DNA of 64,000 nt from Gemmata massiliana (GCF_901538265.1 NZ_LR593886.1:2046001-2110000), one strand, 5' to 3'; counted from the stretch's first letter, positions 39,226 through 49,373 are shown. A program made the numbers and translations. The notes: generated from the letters alone by a model not told the origin.

Positions 39226-39396
39226 GTGCCCGAGGACTACGTGAGCGAATGCGATTTGAAGGCACTGGGTATCGATCCGGCGCTCGTGCGGATCCTGTGC
39301 CCGTGGGCGATCGCGCTGGTCGGCCACGGCGGCGTCCGGTGCTGGCCGCACGACGATCTCGCGCCCTTGTTCGGTGCGGAAGGAGGTGAGCAATGA
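39226..39396 (+). CDS. Small element protein upstream of the primase-polymerase
   Basis: A 56-residue protein starting at GTG 39226 after GGAGG: 'VPEDYVSECDLKALGIDPAL' to 'DDLAPLFGAEGGEQ'. Its stop overlaps the next start (ATGA), so the two are translationally coupled. Too short to classify; it could be a helix-turn-helix fragment or a small replication accessory protein. Confidence 0.55.
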   Translation: MPEDYVSECDLKALGIDPALVRILCPWAIALVGHGGVRCWPHDDLAPLFGAEGGEQ

Positions 39397-40425
39397 ATTC
39401 GATCACCGAAGCCGTCGAGCGGTACCGGACGCGCGGGTGGTGCACGGTTCCCGTGCACCGGCCCGACCCCGACGCGGGCACGTGCTCGTGCGGGAAGGCC
39501 GATTGTGCCAAGCCCGGTAAGCACCCGGACGCCCGGTTCTGGCCCGACGGCAGCGCCGTACCCGAGCACTTCGCCGGGCGCAACGCCGGGATCAAGCTCG
39601 GCCCGGTCTCGGGCAACCTGGCCGACATCGACCTGGACTGCGCCGAAGCGGTCGCCGCGGGACCGTACCTGCTCCCCGGCACCCGCGCCGCGTTCGGGCG
39701 GCGCGGGCGGACGACCCACGCGCTCTACACGGTGACCGATGGTGGCGCCGGGTTCGCCAAGCTCCAAGACCCGGTGCTCACCGGGGACCGGGCCACGATC
39801 GTCGAGCTGCGCTGGCCCGAGTGGGACGACACCGAACAGCGGCACAAGAACCTGCAGACCGTGTTCCCGCCCTCGCTCCACTTCAGCGGCGAAACATTGG
39901 AGTGGGTACACGACGGCGAGCCCACAGCGATTCCGGGCACCGAACTCGGCGCCGCGGTGCGCGACATCGGGGCCGCGGTCCTGGTTGCCCGGTACGCCAG
40001 ACCCAAGGAGCGTCACGCACTGGTCCTGCTCCTCGCCAACCTCCTGGTCCGCGCCGGGTGCGAGAGCGACACCCGGGCCGTCGCGTTTATCAGCGCCGTG
40101 TTCGCGGCCCGCAACGACCCCGAAAAGGTCGCCAAGATCACTAACGGCGAAGGCACGGGAGCGGTGGCCGACGCGCGCAAGCGCCTTAAGAACGGCAAGT
40201 CCATGACCGGGCTCCCGGCGCTCCGTGCGATGCTCGACCCGGCACTCGACGCCGGGACCGCAGACAGAGTAGTCGCGCGCGTCAAGGAGTGGCTCGGGGT
40301 CCCCGACCCGCCCGCGGCGCACGCCACCACCGGCACCGGTCCGTCCGGGGGAAAACCGGGTCCGGGTGCGCAGTCACCGTACGCGCCACTGCCCCCGTGG
40401 CGCCCGTTCCCCGTCGAGCACCTCC
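39393..40425 (+). CDS. Bifunctional primase-polymerase (PrimPol) domain
   Basis: Starts at ATG 39393 behind a near-consensus AAGGAGGT. Residues 1-200 match the bifunctional primase/polymerase N-terminal domain: a Cys/His-rich start ('TCSCGKADCAKPGKHPD') and 'GIKLGPVSGNLADIDLDCAE' with the catalytic DxD. The PrimPol fold of archaeal/phage-type replicases both starts and extends DNA chains. A helical linker follows ('RHALVLLLANLLVRAGCESD'). At about 40425 the frame breaks just as DUF3987 sequence begins ('PPWRPFPVEHLP'), so PrimPol and the next domain were probably one protein. Confidence 0.8.
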
Positions 40426-42111
40426 CGGGCCAACTTCGGCGCGTTCGTCCTCACCGTGTCCCGGGCCATGCGGTGCGACCCCACGTTCGTCGCGCTCCCG
40501 GCCCTGGCCGTGTGCAGCGGGATGATCGGGGCCACGTGCACGGTCCGCCTCAAGAACTCGTGGGCCGAGCCCGCCATGATCTGGGCCGCGGTCGTCGGGG
40601 ACTCGGGCACCCTCAAGACCCCGCCGTACAAGCGCGCCGTCGCCCGTGGTCGCCATGCAGGCCGCGCACCTCAAGGCGCACCGGGCCGAGGCCCATCGGG
40701 CCGAGCTCCGCGACTACGAGCGGCAGAAGCGCCGGAGCAAGGACGACGATCCCGGGGGGCCGCCCGAGCCGCCCGTGTGCACCCGGATCTACTCCCGGGA
40801 CACCACGATCGAGGCCCTCGGTGGGTTACTGGTGGACAACCGGACCCGGTTCCTGGTGGGCCGGGACGAGCTGTCCGGGTGGCTCACCTCGTTCAACCAG
40901 TACAAGGCCAAGGGCGGATCGGACCTGGTCAACTGGCTCGAGCTCCACGGGCTCGGGACCCTGTGCGTGAACCGCAAGACGGGCGAGCCCCGGACCACCT
41001 TCGTCCCCGACGTCGGGGTCAGCCTGTGCGGCGGGATCCAGCCCGGGGTCCTGCGCCTGGCCCTGACGCCCCAGCACTTCAGCGCCGGGGTGCCCGCCCG
41101 GCTCCTGTTCGCGTACCCGCCGCGCCGGCCCAAGGAGTGGACCGAGGACGACATCGACGCAAACGCCGAAGCCGGGTACCACCGGCTCGTCAAAGAACTG
41201 GCCGAACTGGAACCCGGCGCCGACGCCGACGGGAACTCGTACCCGGTGGCGCTCGGGTTGGCACCGGACGCCAAGGCCGAGTGGGTCCGATTCTACGCCC
41301 GGTTCGCGCTCAAGCAGTCCGAAACCGAGGGCGAACTGGCCGCCGCGTTCTCGAAATTGGAGGGGTACGCGGCGCGCCTGGCCCTGGTGCACCACGTGTG
41401 CCAGGCGGCCGGGTCGGGCGCGCGGGAACCCGTCGGCCTCGCGAGCGTGCGCGCGGGCATCGCACTGGCCGAGTGGTTCACGGCCGAGGCCGAGCGCGTG
41501 TACCAGATGCTCGGCGAAGAAGCCGGGGAACAGGAGGCGCGCAAACTGGTCGAGGTCGTCGGGGGCCTGGCGGCGCGCCACGGCGGGCGCCTGACCGCAC
41601 GGCACCTGCAGAAGTCGAACAACCGGAAGTACCGGACCTCGGGCGCCGCCGAAGCGGCCCTGGAGTCCCTGGTCGCGCTCGGGTTGGGGCGCTGGGAGGA
41701 CGGCCCGGTGCCCCAACACGGGGGCCACCGGGTCCGGTTCTTTGTCCCGTGCACGCCGCACGACACTTCAGACACTCGACCCGCGCCCGACGGGCCGGGC
41801 GCACCCGAGCGCGGTACGGAACCGCACGACACGCGCCCCGATGCGCCCGCAGAACCGCCGGGCGACGCCACCGGTTCCGCCGACGCAAGTGCTGATCCCG
41901 CGAGGACATGTGGTCCAGGCGCCCCGCCGGGCGCGGGGCGAGTGTCTGAAGTGTCGTGCGGGGTGCAAGTCCATGAGGAACAAAACGAGCCCGCGCCGCC
42001 CGTCGTCGGTGCCACTCCCGAGTGTCGTGCGGCGGAGGTACCGAGTGTCGTGCGCCCCGGGGAACCCGACGCGCACGCGCTCGTCCGTAACGCGGCCGGC
42101 TTGGCTCACCT
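40424..42111 (+). CDS. DUF3987 helicase/primase-associated P-loop protein
   Basis: Two frames (break at about 40640) give one DUF3987 domain: 'MRCDPTFVALPALAVCSGMI', Walker A-like 'VVGDSGTLKTPPYK', 'DNRTRFLVGRDELSGWLTSF' and 'NWLELHGLGTLCVNRK', then a winged-helix-like end ('RLTARHLQKSNNRKYRTSGA'). DUF3987 proteins are P-loop ATPases found with primases in phages and plasmids and probably act as the replicative helicase or loader. The frame runs on without a stop through a Pro/Ala/Thr-rich linker into the polymerase's exonuclease domain. A repeat cluster resembling iterons is embedded in that linker. Confidence 0.75.
41758..42053. repeat. Cluster of five 'gtgtcgtgc' repeats with a 21-bp inverted repeat (candidate origin)
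   Basis: The 9-mer 'gtgtcgtgc' occurs at 41951-41959, 42022-42030 and 42045-42053 on the plus strand and at 41758-41766 and 41824-41832 on the minus strand. The outer pair belongs to a perfect 21-bp inverted repeat (41758-41778 against 41939-41959). Five copies in 296 bp inside a protein linker of low constraint, within the replication block, is the arrangement of an iteron-type origin. Not proven. Confidence 0.45.
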
Positions 42112-43779
42112 CGTTGCCCTGATTAAAGGGGAGGTCGGGCCGGTCGGCTTGGATCTGGAAACGACGGGTCTCAACCCGGTCCGAGACCGGGTGCGCTCCT
42201 GTCACTGGCCACCTCGATCGGCACGTTCCTCGTCGACCTGTTCGCGCTCGATGCCCCCGCGACCGCACTGGCCCCACTGTTCGCGGTCCTGGCCGAGAAG
42301 GAGCTCGTCGGGCACAACATCGTCTCCTTCGACCTCCCGTTCCTGGCCCGGCTCGGGTTCGCGCTGGCCCGCGTGTTCGACACCGCGTTGGCTTCCCGTG
42401 TCGTTTATGCCGGCGAGCGCGCCGATCACGATCTCGCCTCGGTCGTCAAGCGGGAGATGAACCGGGAACTCGACAAGACCGAACAAGCCGGTGAGTGGTC
42501 CCGCCCGGTGCTGCCACGCGCACAACTGGAGTATGCTGCGACCGACGCGGCGGTGCTCGTGCCCCTGGCCGACACACTTCGCACGAAGGCCGCCGCGCGC
42601 AACCTCACGGCGGTCCTGGACCTGGAGATGCGGTGCGGGGTGCCCGTCGCCCGAATGGCCGCCACCGGGGTCGGGTTCGACACGGGCACGTGGTTGGCCC
42701 TGGCCGACGCCGCGGCCGAACGCCGGGTCACGCTCGCGACCGAGATGGACGCGCTGGTCCCGAACCCGAACTGCCTGCCCGGGCTCGGGGCGTGGAACAG
42801 CACCACGGTCGACGTCCCCGCGGCGTTCGAAGCGGTCGGGATCGCGCTCCCCGACACCAAGGAGGAAACGCTCGCCGGGATCGCCCACCCGCTCGCCCGG
42901 CTCCTGCTCGAGTACCGCGAGGCCGCCAAGCGCGCGGGCACGTACGGGCGCGAGTGGGTCGCGGAGCACGTGACCGACGGGCGCGTGCGCGCGTCGTGGA
43001 ACCCGTGCCAGGCGAAGACCGGGCGCATGAGCTGTAAGGAGCCCAACTTGCAGCAGCTCCCTCGGAACCCGCGGTACCGGCGGTGCTTCACCGCCCGCTC
43101 CGGGCACGTGCTGGTCAAGTGCGACTTCAGTCAGATCGAGCTCCGCATCGCGGCCAAGGTGACCGGCGACGCGCATGCTGGGGGCCTATCAGAAGGCGAG
43201 GACCTGCACACCCTCACCGCGGCCCGGTTCCTGGGCTCCCAGGTCGATGTGGTCACCAAGGAAGCCCGGCAGATGGCCAAGCCGGTCAACTTCGGGGCCA
43301 TTTACGGGCTCGGCCCCCGGTCCCTACGCCTCAAGGCCCAGGCCGACTACGGCAAGGACATGACCGAGGACCAGGCGCGCGGGTTCTTGGACGCGTTCTT
43401 CGCCCAGTTCCCCGCCGTCCGCGCGTGGCACAACCGATTGAAGCGCGACCGCGCCACCGAGGTGCGAACGCTCGGCGGGCGCCGGATCGGGGTCGAGCCG
43501 GACCAGTTCTTCGGGGCCAAGGCGAATTACGTCGTGCAGGGTACCGGCGGGGGCGGGCTCAAGCGCGCCCCGGCGCTGTTGTGGGAGTGCCGGGACCAGT
43601 GCCCGAATGCCGAGGTCGTGCTGGCGGTCCACGACGAGATCGTGCTCGAGGTTCCCGAACCCGAGCGCGAAGCCGCGAAGACGTGGTTGTCTGGCTGCAT
43701 GATCGATGGGATGGCCCCGCTCATCGATCCCGTACCCGTCGAGGTCGAGGTGAAGGTCGGCGCGACCTGGGCTGGGTGA
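42112..43779 (+). CDS. Family-A DNA polymerase with 3'-5' exonuclease
   Basis: The exonuclease domain begins at about 42130 ('VGLDLETTGLNP', motif I), the frame breaks at about 42196 (one C lost), and continues with 'LVGHNIVSFDLPFL' (motif II) and 'QLEYAATDAAVLVP' (motif III). The polymerase palm follows with motif A 'LVKCDFSQIELRIAAK', motif B 'RQMAKPVNFGAIYGLG' and motif C 'VLAVHDEIVLEVPE'. All catalytic carboxylates are present and there is no 5' nuclease domain, as in phage-type replicative Pol I enzymes. The product would be about 550 residues alone, or the C-terminal third of a PrimPol-DUF3987-polymerase polypeptide of about 1,460 residues. Followed by an IS256 element. Confidence 0.85.
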
Positions 43780-43850
43780 CCGGGGCCGCGGATCCTTCCG
43801 GCGCTGATTTCGAGAGGCGGGCACTCCGGGGCACCGGTGGGGCTTGTAAA

Positions 43851-45238
43851 GATTCTTGTGTCAGGTAGGTCGGGCACATCGGTTGCAGGTCAGTTCGGGG
43901 GCCGCGTAGGCATGCGGCCCTCGAACACGATGGCGAAGTGGTTCCGCGCCGCCTTCCACCCCACGATCGGCATGGTCCACGTCTTTGACGCCTCGTGGAT
44001 CGCCAGGTACACCAACTTCCGCGCGCGCCCCGCGTTCGGGTACGGCTTCCGGTTCCGCGTGAACGTCCGGATCACGCGGTTCACCGACTCGAGCGCGTTG
44101 GTCGTGTAGATCGCCTTGCGGATCGCCCCCGGGAACTCGAACCGCGTGACGATGTCCGCCCACGTCGCGCGCCACGGCCTGACGATCGTCGGGTACTTCG
44201 CGTCCCACTTCGTCGCGAACGTCTCCCGCGCCTCTTCCGCTTCGAGGACCGTCGCCGACGGGTAGATCGTCTTCAGGTCGGCCGCGACTTCACGGCTGTC
44301 CGAATCGGTCACGTACTTCCGCGCCGCCCGCACCCGGTGCACGATGCACAGCTGCACCTTCGTCCGCGGGAACGCCGCGCGGATCGCTTCGGGGAGCCCC
44401 GAGAGCCCGTCGACGCACACCACGAACATGTCGCTCACCCCGCGGCTCTTCAGGTCCGTCAGGCACGACAGCCAGAACTTGGGGCCCTCGGCCTCGCTCA
44501 GCCACAGGCCCAAGAGCTCCTTGCGGCCCTGGAGGTTCACGCCGATCGCGACGTACATCGTGTGCGGCGAAACGCGCCCGTTCTCGCCCCGCACGTGGAC
44601 CACGATGCCGTCCAGGTACACGATCGGCCACACCCCTTCGAGCCGCCGGGTGCGCCACGCGGTGACCTCGGCATCGAGGTCGGTGGTGATCTCCGAGACC
44701 CGCGCCGGTGACACCTCCACGCCGTACAGATCCTTCACGATGTCCTGGATGTCGCGGGTCGTCAGGCCCTTGGCGTAGAGGGCCAGGATCTTCTCATCGA
44801 ACCCGTCGAGCCGGCGCGGCCCCGTGGCGACCAGTTGCGGCTCGAAGGTGCCGTTGCGGTCCCGCGGGGTGCGCAGTTGGAGGTCGCCCAGATCGCCGCT
44901 GACGGTCTTCTGCGAATGCCCGTTGCGACGGCTCTTGGGAGCCGCGGAGACACGTTCGGTCGCGTTGGTTGTCGGTGCGTCGGGCGTTGGGTTGTCGGTG
45001 ACCGTCGTCTCGGTCCGTCGTCCGAGGTGGACGTCCATCTCGGTGTTGAGCATGCGCTCCCGCGCGGTCGTCATCATGGCCCGCATCAGACCGTTGAGGT
45101 CGTCCAGAGTGGTGACCCGGGTCCCCATCTCGCGGGCCAGGTGCTCGGCTTGGCTCTTGAGGATCGCATCCATTGTGGGAATCTCCGTCAGGTACGAGGA
45201 CTGGGTAATAGCCAACCCATCCCCCTGACACAAGATTC
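43851..45238 (-). mobile_element. IS256-family insertion sequence
   Basis: A 1,388-bp element bounded by imperfect 15-bp inverted repeats (core 'tcttgtgtcagg') at 43851-43865 and 45224-45238. No target duplication could be recognised in the flanks. It sits where the element's two gene blocks converge, between the polymerase stop and the natural end of the coiled-coil gene. Confidence 0.8.
43890..45173 (-). CDS. IS256-family transposase
   Basis: A 427-residue transposase from ATG 45173 (site 'cggag'); a longer start at 45233 would lie in the terminal repeat. DDE catalytic residues: Asp in 'WPIVYLDGIVVHVRG', Asp in 'MFVVCVDGLSGLPEAI', and Glu in 'YTTNALESVNRVIRTFTRNR'. 'KVQLCIVHRVRAARKYV' is the C/D(2)H-like insertion typical of the family. 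Intact frame, so probably active or recently so. Confidence 0.92.
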   Translation of the reverse strand: MDAILKSQAEHLAREMGTRVTTLDDLNGLMRAMMTTARERMLNTEMDVHLGRRTETTVTDNPTPDAPTTNATERVSAAPKSRRNGHSQKTVSGDLGDLQLRTPRDRNGTFEPQLVATGPRRLDGFDEKILALYAKGLTTRDIQDIVKDLYGVEVSPARVSEITTDLDAEVTAWRTRRLEGVWPIVYLDGIVVHVRGENGRVSPHTMYVAIGVNLQGRKELLGLWLSEAEGPKFWLSCLTDLKSRGVSDMFVVCVDGLSGLPEAIRAAFPRTKVQLCIVHRVRAARKYVTDSDSREVAADLKTIYPSATVLEAEEARETFATKWDAKYPTIVRPWRATWADIVTRFEFPGAIRKAIYTTNALESVNRVIRTFTRNRKPYPNAGRARKLVYLAIHEASKTWTMPIVGWKAARNHFAIVFEGRMPTRPPN

Positions 45239-45258
45239 AGGACCAGCCCACAAATCGG

Positions 45259-46533
45259 TCACGCGACCCAGTCCACGTCCGGGTCCGGGGCGTAGCACAC
45301 GTTCGTGCCGGTCCGGACGAACAGCTCGAAGTGGCGCGCGAGCTCGGGGAGCAGCGCCTAGAGCTTTTCGAGGGCCACATCGATCGCGTTCTTGACGGAC
45401 GTGTGAACGCTCGTCGATTCGTCCCCGAGGCGCCGCACTCGTCCCCCGAGCCCGCGGGCCTCTTGAACGTGCGCGGTGACGACATGGAGCTGTTCCTGTA
45501 AGCGCTCCACTCGCGCCGGATCGTGGTCCCTCCGGGGCCGGTCGATTTCTTCACGCAACTCCTGACACGCGCGCTCCTCGGCTGCGGCCGCGCGCCGGTC
45601 CACGGCTTCGACGCCCGTGTAAAGCTCCGGCCCCGTGCGCCCGTGGACCCGGTCCCGGAGCTCCGAGGCGCGGAGCTCCTTCCCCTTGGCCTGGATCAGG
45701 TGCGACAGGTACCAGAGCCCGATCAGATCCTTGAAGGGCACGGTTTTCCCGGCGAACGTCACCAGCCACGCCTCGCCCGCGTGCCAGAGCGCGTTCGGGG
45801 CACGGTCCCGGGTCGGCCCCGGGACCAGGGCCTGTACCGTTCCGATCAGAGCCGCCTCGAGCGGTGGAACCGGGCGCACGTGCCCCAGTCCATCGGCCGC
45901 GGCGACTGCCGCCAGGGGGATCAGTGTGACACCGCTCGGCCGGTGGTCCGGGCCGGTGATGGTTGCCGGAGGAGCGGTGCAGAGCAGGAGCAACGGCCCG
46001 GACCACCGGGTCCGAAGGCGCGGGATCAGGGCGCGGAGCTCGTTCGCGGTTGTGATAAACGCCAGGAAGCACGTGTACCGGGTGCCGTCGGCAGATGTAA
46101 ACGACCCGAGGTGCGTGGCCCCGCGCTCACCCGGCTCGCTCACCGGTTCGGGGCGGAACCCGAGCGCGTCAGCGACCGCGCGCGTCAGCACCTGGTGATC
46201 GGTTGGAGTACCGAGTTGGTACGAACGCGAATCTCGATTCGGCGCGAACGGTTGGAGTTGCAGGACTGGGCGCAGGTCGAGGCCGGACACGAGCGGGTGT
46301 GTGAATTCCGGGGGTGCGTCGGGGGCCTCCGGGGAGCGGCTCCGGGTTGCGAGCGGAGTTCCCGGATCGGGAGGGAGCGGTTCGGCGGGTGCGTCCGCGG
46401 TTACGGTACCCGCGGGAATCGGTTCGTCCGGGGCGGTCGTCGGATTCCGAGTAACCATTTGTGGCGATGAGTCATGATGTTGGGCATGATGCACGAGATA
46501 ATGTCCATAGACATCCAGATTACGGACGTACAC
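45259..46533 (-). CDS. Unknown element protein with coiled coil; in-frame stop near the end
   Basis: Starts at ATG 46533 or 46458. The first 80 residues are Pro/Thr-rich and disordered. A mid-protein globular part has 'CFLAFITTANELRALIPRLR' and 'LLLLCTAPPATITGPDHR'. Then comes 'EAWLVTFAGKTVPFKDLIGL', like a small domain found in some bacterial regulatory ATPases, and a long coiled coil ('AEERACQELREEIDRPRRDH'). A TAG at 45358-45360 stops it, yet the same frame goes on for 32 more protein-like residues ('ARHFELFVRTGTNVCYAPDP') to a TGA at 45259. GAG to TAG would explain this. Function unknown; it lies downstream of the HTH protein on the same strand. Confidence 0.7.
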
Positions 46534-46607
46534 ATCAGTTAGCAGACAGAACCCGCACTACTCATACAATCTGAGTTGTCCGAAAAAAGGGAAAGTAGTT
46601 CCCGGGT

Positions 46608-47039
46608 TCAGCCACCCGTGCGCGCGGTACCGAGTGCGGCCCACATCTTGCGCTGGCGGCGCCAGTCGGGCACGGCGGCGATCGGGCGCACGTCGGTCAG
46701 GATCAGTGGGTCGCGCCCGCGTATCACCTTGGGGAGGAACAAGATGTGTTCCTGGATGTCGGGTGCCAGGTGGAGCAGCGACATGATCTGGCTCACCCGG
46801 GCCCGGGTCACATGGCCCAGGCGCGCGAGTTCCGCGTGGTCGGTCACCTCGCCGACCCGGATCAGGTTCTCGAACCGCAGGGCCAGCGCCAGGAGGCGTG
46901 AAACCCGCGGCACGCGCCCGGGCTCGGGTGCCTTTAGTGCCGGCCCCGGGCGCAGCTCCTTGGTACGTCCGCGCCGTGCGAAGTGGATCGTGCGCGCGAC
47001 GGTCAGGGCCGGCGCCGGGCTCGTGGGATTCGTGTTCAC
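46608..47039 (-). CDS. Recombinase-associated HTH protein
   Basis: A 143-residue protein starting at GTG 47039, overlapping the recombinase stop (GTGA), so it is coupled to it. It begins 'MNTNPTSPAPALTVARTIHF', then basic residues. The helix-turn-helix region 'AELARLGHVTRARVSQIMSL' is followed by 'LHLAPDIQEHILFLPKVIRG'. This ParB/KorB-like pattern commonly follows serine recombinases in planctomycete and proteobacterial elements; it may bind att DNA or regulate the operon. I rejected the longer frame back to 47204 because it overlaps the recombinase. Confidence 0.8.
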   Translation of the reverse strand: MNTNPTSPAPALTVARTIHFARRGRTKELRPGPALKAPEPGRVPRVSRLLALALRFENLIRVGEVTDHAELARLGHVTRARVSQIMSLLHLAPDIQEHILFLPKVIRGRDPLILTDVRPIAAVPDWRRQRKMWAALGTARTGG

Positions 47040-48654
47040 GCGATGCTCCGGTGGTCGTGGTGCCGGGAAAGTTCGTCGGCGAGGGCCGTGAGCCCGGTCG
47101 GGTGGAACGACACGGTGACGGCCCCGGCGCCCCCGTCGTACTCGACCCGAGCCACCAACAGCGCGATGACCCGGGCGCGCTCGAGCGGGGTGAGGATGGC
47201 CCACACCGGGTCGAACGCGGTCAGCGCCCGCGCCGCATCCTCTTCAGTGATCAACGGATCGCTCACGGCGGTGAGGTGCTCGCGCACCTTGGCGGCACGG
47301 TGCTCGGCGGCCTCGATCCGTGCGTGCAGGTCCGCGAGTCGCGTCACGAGCGGGCCGTTGACGTCACCCGGGTTCAGTTGCCCCGCGAGCTGAGCCACCT
47401 CCCGGTGCCACGCGCGCAGGTCCTTCTCGAGATCCCGGCTCTCGGCCTCGAGTTCGGCGAACCGGGCCGCGCCCTTCTCCCGGGCCTGTTCGAGCACCTG
47501 ACGGAGCAGCTCGGGGTTGCGACCGACGGCCCGAACGCGCTCGATCACGAAGGATTCGATGGGCTCGGCCGGGATGCTCTTGGATGGGCAGGTACTGTAC
47601 CCGCGCTTCTGGGCGTGTGTGCACACGTAGTACCGGTACCGGGTGTTCACCTTGGTGGAGTGGCTCGGGGTCATGGCGGCCCCGCACGGCCCGCACCGCA
47701 ATAGCCCTTTGAGCAGCGCCCCGAATCGGTTCCGCACCATCGCCCCGCCGGTGCGCCGTTTCGCGCGAGGGCGTGCTGGACCGCGGTGAACACGCCCGCC
47801 TCGACGATGGCCGGGTGCTCGCCCTGGTGGACCTCGTCCTTGTACCGCACGTGCCCGATGTAGAGCGGGTTCGTGAGCAGGTTGCACACGCTCGTGCGAT
47901 CGAACGGTTTGCCCCGCGTTCCGTCCCCTTGCGCGTGGCCCAGCGCTTGGTGGTCCACCGGCGCCGCTCGAGTACCTCGACCACCGGGAGCAGAGCCCCG
48001 TGCTCGAGGTACAGGGCGAAGATCTGGCGCACGCGCTCGGCCTCGTCGGGGTTGACTGCAAGTTTGTACCCGGCCGGGTCGATGTCGTACCCGAGGACCG
48101 GGTGCCCCGGCCCACGTGCCCTTGCGCCGCGTCGCCGCGGTCTTGTCGCCCGTGCGCTCGGAGATGATCTCGCGCTCGAACTGGGCGAAACTCAAGAGCA
48201 CGTTGAGCACGAGCCGGCCCATGCTGGATGCGGTGTTGAACTGCTGGGTGACCGAAACGAACGCGACGTGGTGGTGCTCGAACGTGTTCATCATCTGGGC
48301 GAAGTCGAGGAGGCTCCGGCTGAGCCGGTCCACCTTGTACACGACGACACAGTCCACCTTCCCGTCCGCGATGTCGGCGAGGAGCGTGTGGAGCCCGGGT
48401 CGGTCCGTGTTCGCGCCCGCGAACCCGCCGTCGTCGTACCGCTCACCGAGCACGACCCAGCCCTCGCCGGCCTGGGACCGGATGAACGCTTCCCCGGCCT
48501 CGCGCTGGGCGTCGAGCGAGTTGAACTCCTGCTCGAGCCCCTCCTCGGTCGACTTGCGCGTGTAGATCGCGCACCGCACCACCGGGGTCGGTTCCCGGTC
48601 CGCGGGCTTCGGTTTGGGCTGGTGTCGGTTGAGCCGGTTCGTGTGCGAGGTCAT
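47036..48654 (-). pseudogene. Large serine recombinase, three frame breaks
   Basis: ATG 48654 overlaps the DUF2924 stop (ATGA). The catalytic domain is intact: 'RCAIYTRKSTEEGLEQEFNS' with the nucleophile Ser, 'CVVVYKVDRLSRSLLDFAQM' and 'NVLLSFAQFEREIISERTGD'. Frames then change at about 48105 (Gs lost from a G run), 47910 and 47745. The recombinase domain ('RTSVCNLLTNPLYIGHVRYK'), the zinc ribbon ('LLRCGPCGAAMTPS') and a coiled-coil tail ('ARFAELEAESRDLEKDLRAW') follow to 47036. Restored length is about 540 residues, normal for large serine integrases, which insert and excise DNA at short att sites. If the breaks are real, the element is immobile. Confidence 0.85.
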
Positions 48655-49130
48655 GCGGCACCTGCCTTGTTGAGCTTGAAGAAGTGGAACCCGTTGCCGT
48701 GGGTACCGGTGACGGCCTCGGCCACGGCGCTGAGCGAGGGGAACGTGCGCGCGTCGTACCCGAACCCGGTCGTGAGCACCTTCACGTGGATCGTGGCACC
48801 CTTGTACGCGCGAGTAATCACGCTTCCGGGTGGGGGCAGGCGCGCGTCGCTCGCTTCCTTGGTCACAGTGCCCGTGTGCACGGGCCCGGCGATGGCGGTA
48901 CTTCCCTTGGGCGGGATCCGTCGGATGTCCGCGTCCCGGGCCAGTTCCGCGGCTCGGCTACGCGCGCGTTGCGAGAGGTCGCCCTCGGCGAGCACCTGGA
49001 TGCGCCACGCGAGCCACGTGCGGTTCCCGGTCGTGGTCGGCTCCCCGAACACCTCGGCGTACCGGGCGCGCAACTCGGCGATCGTGAGGCGCACGAGCGC
49101 GGCGAGTTCCCTGGTGACGTTGATCTGCAC
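48651..49130 (-). CDS. DUF2924 protein, right-arm copy
   Basis: A 159-residue protein, identical in sequence to the copy at 37716-38195. It starts at GTG 49130 after GAGGAGG. Here it is in its usual setting, directly upstream of the serine recombinase with a 4-bp ATGA overlap, so the two are coupled and probably act together in integration or excision. Confidence 0.88.
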   Translation of the reverse strand: MQINVTRELAALVRLTIAELRARYAEVFGEPTTTGNRTWLAWRIQVLAEGDLSQRARSRAAELARDADIRRIPPKGSTAIAGPVHTGTVTKEASDARLPPPGSVITRAYKGATIHVKVLTTGFGYDARTFPSLSAVAEAVTGTHGNGFHFFKLNKAGAA

Positions 49131-49175
49131 CCGTATCCTCCTCGAAAAGCCTGTGAAATCGTGCCCTCGGCGGTG

Positions 49176-49373
49176 TTAACCGGCGGTCCCAGTGACGCTC
49201 TTCTGGGGCCCCGCAGTAAGTCCATTCGCGGCAGATTCTGAAGATTTTTCTGAGGTTTGAGTTGGGTCGACGGGTGGCGCGAGGAGCGCCGAGCCGAGGC
49301 GCGCGAGCCCGGTCGCGAGTTCGGCCGTGCGTTCCTCGGGCGTGAGCGCGGACGGATCGCGTGTAGACGGCAT
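49176..49373 (-). CDS. Small ORF preceding DUF2924, right-arm copy
   Basis: A 65-residue relative of the protein at 37461-37670. Shared parts are 'MPSTRDPS', 'RLGSxLLAPP' and the C-terminal 'KSVTGTAG'. It lies 45 bp upstream of DUF2924. The changes relative to the other copy include codon-sized gaps that keep the frame, which argues for selection on a protein. Confidence 0.6.
   Translation of the reverse strand: MPSTRDPSALTPEERTAELATGLARLGSALLAPPVDPTQTSEKSSESAANGLTAGPQKSVTGTAG

Noticed and set aside
43851..45238. Target-site duplication of the IS256 element
   Set aside because: The flanking bases do not match; either it was lost or the true ends differ by a few bases.
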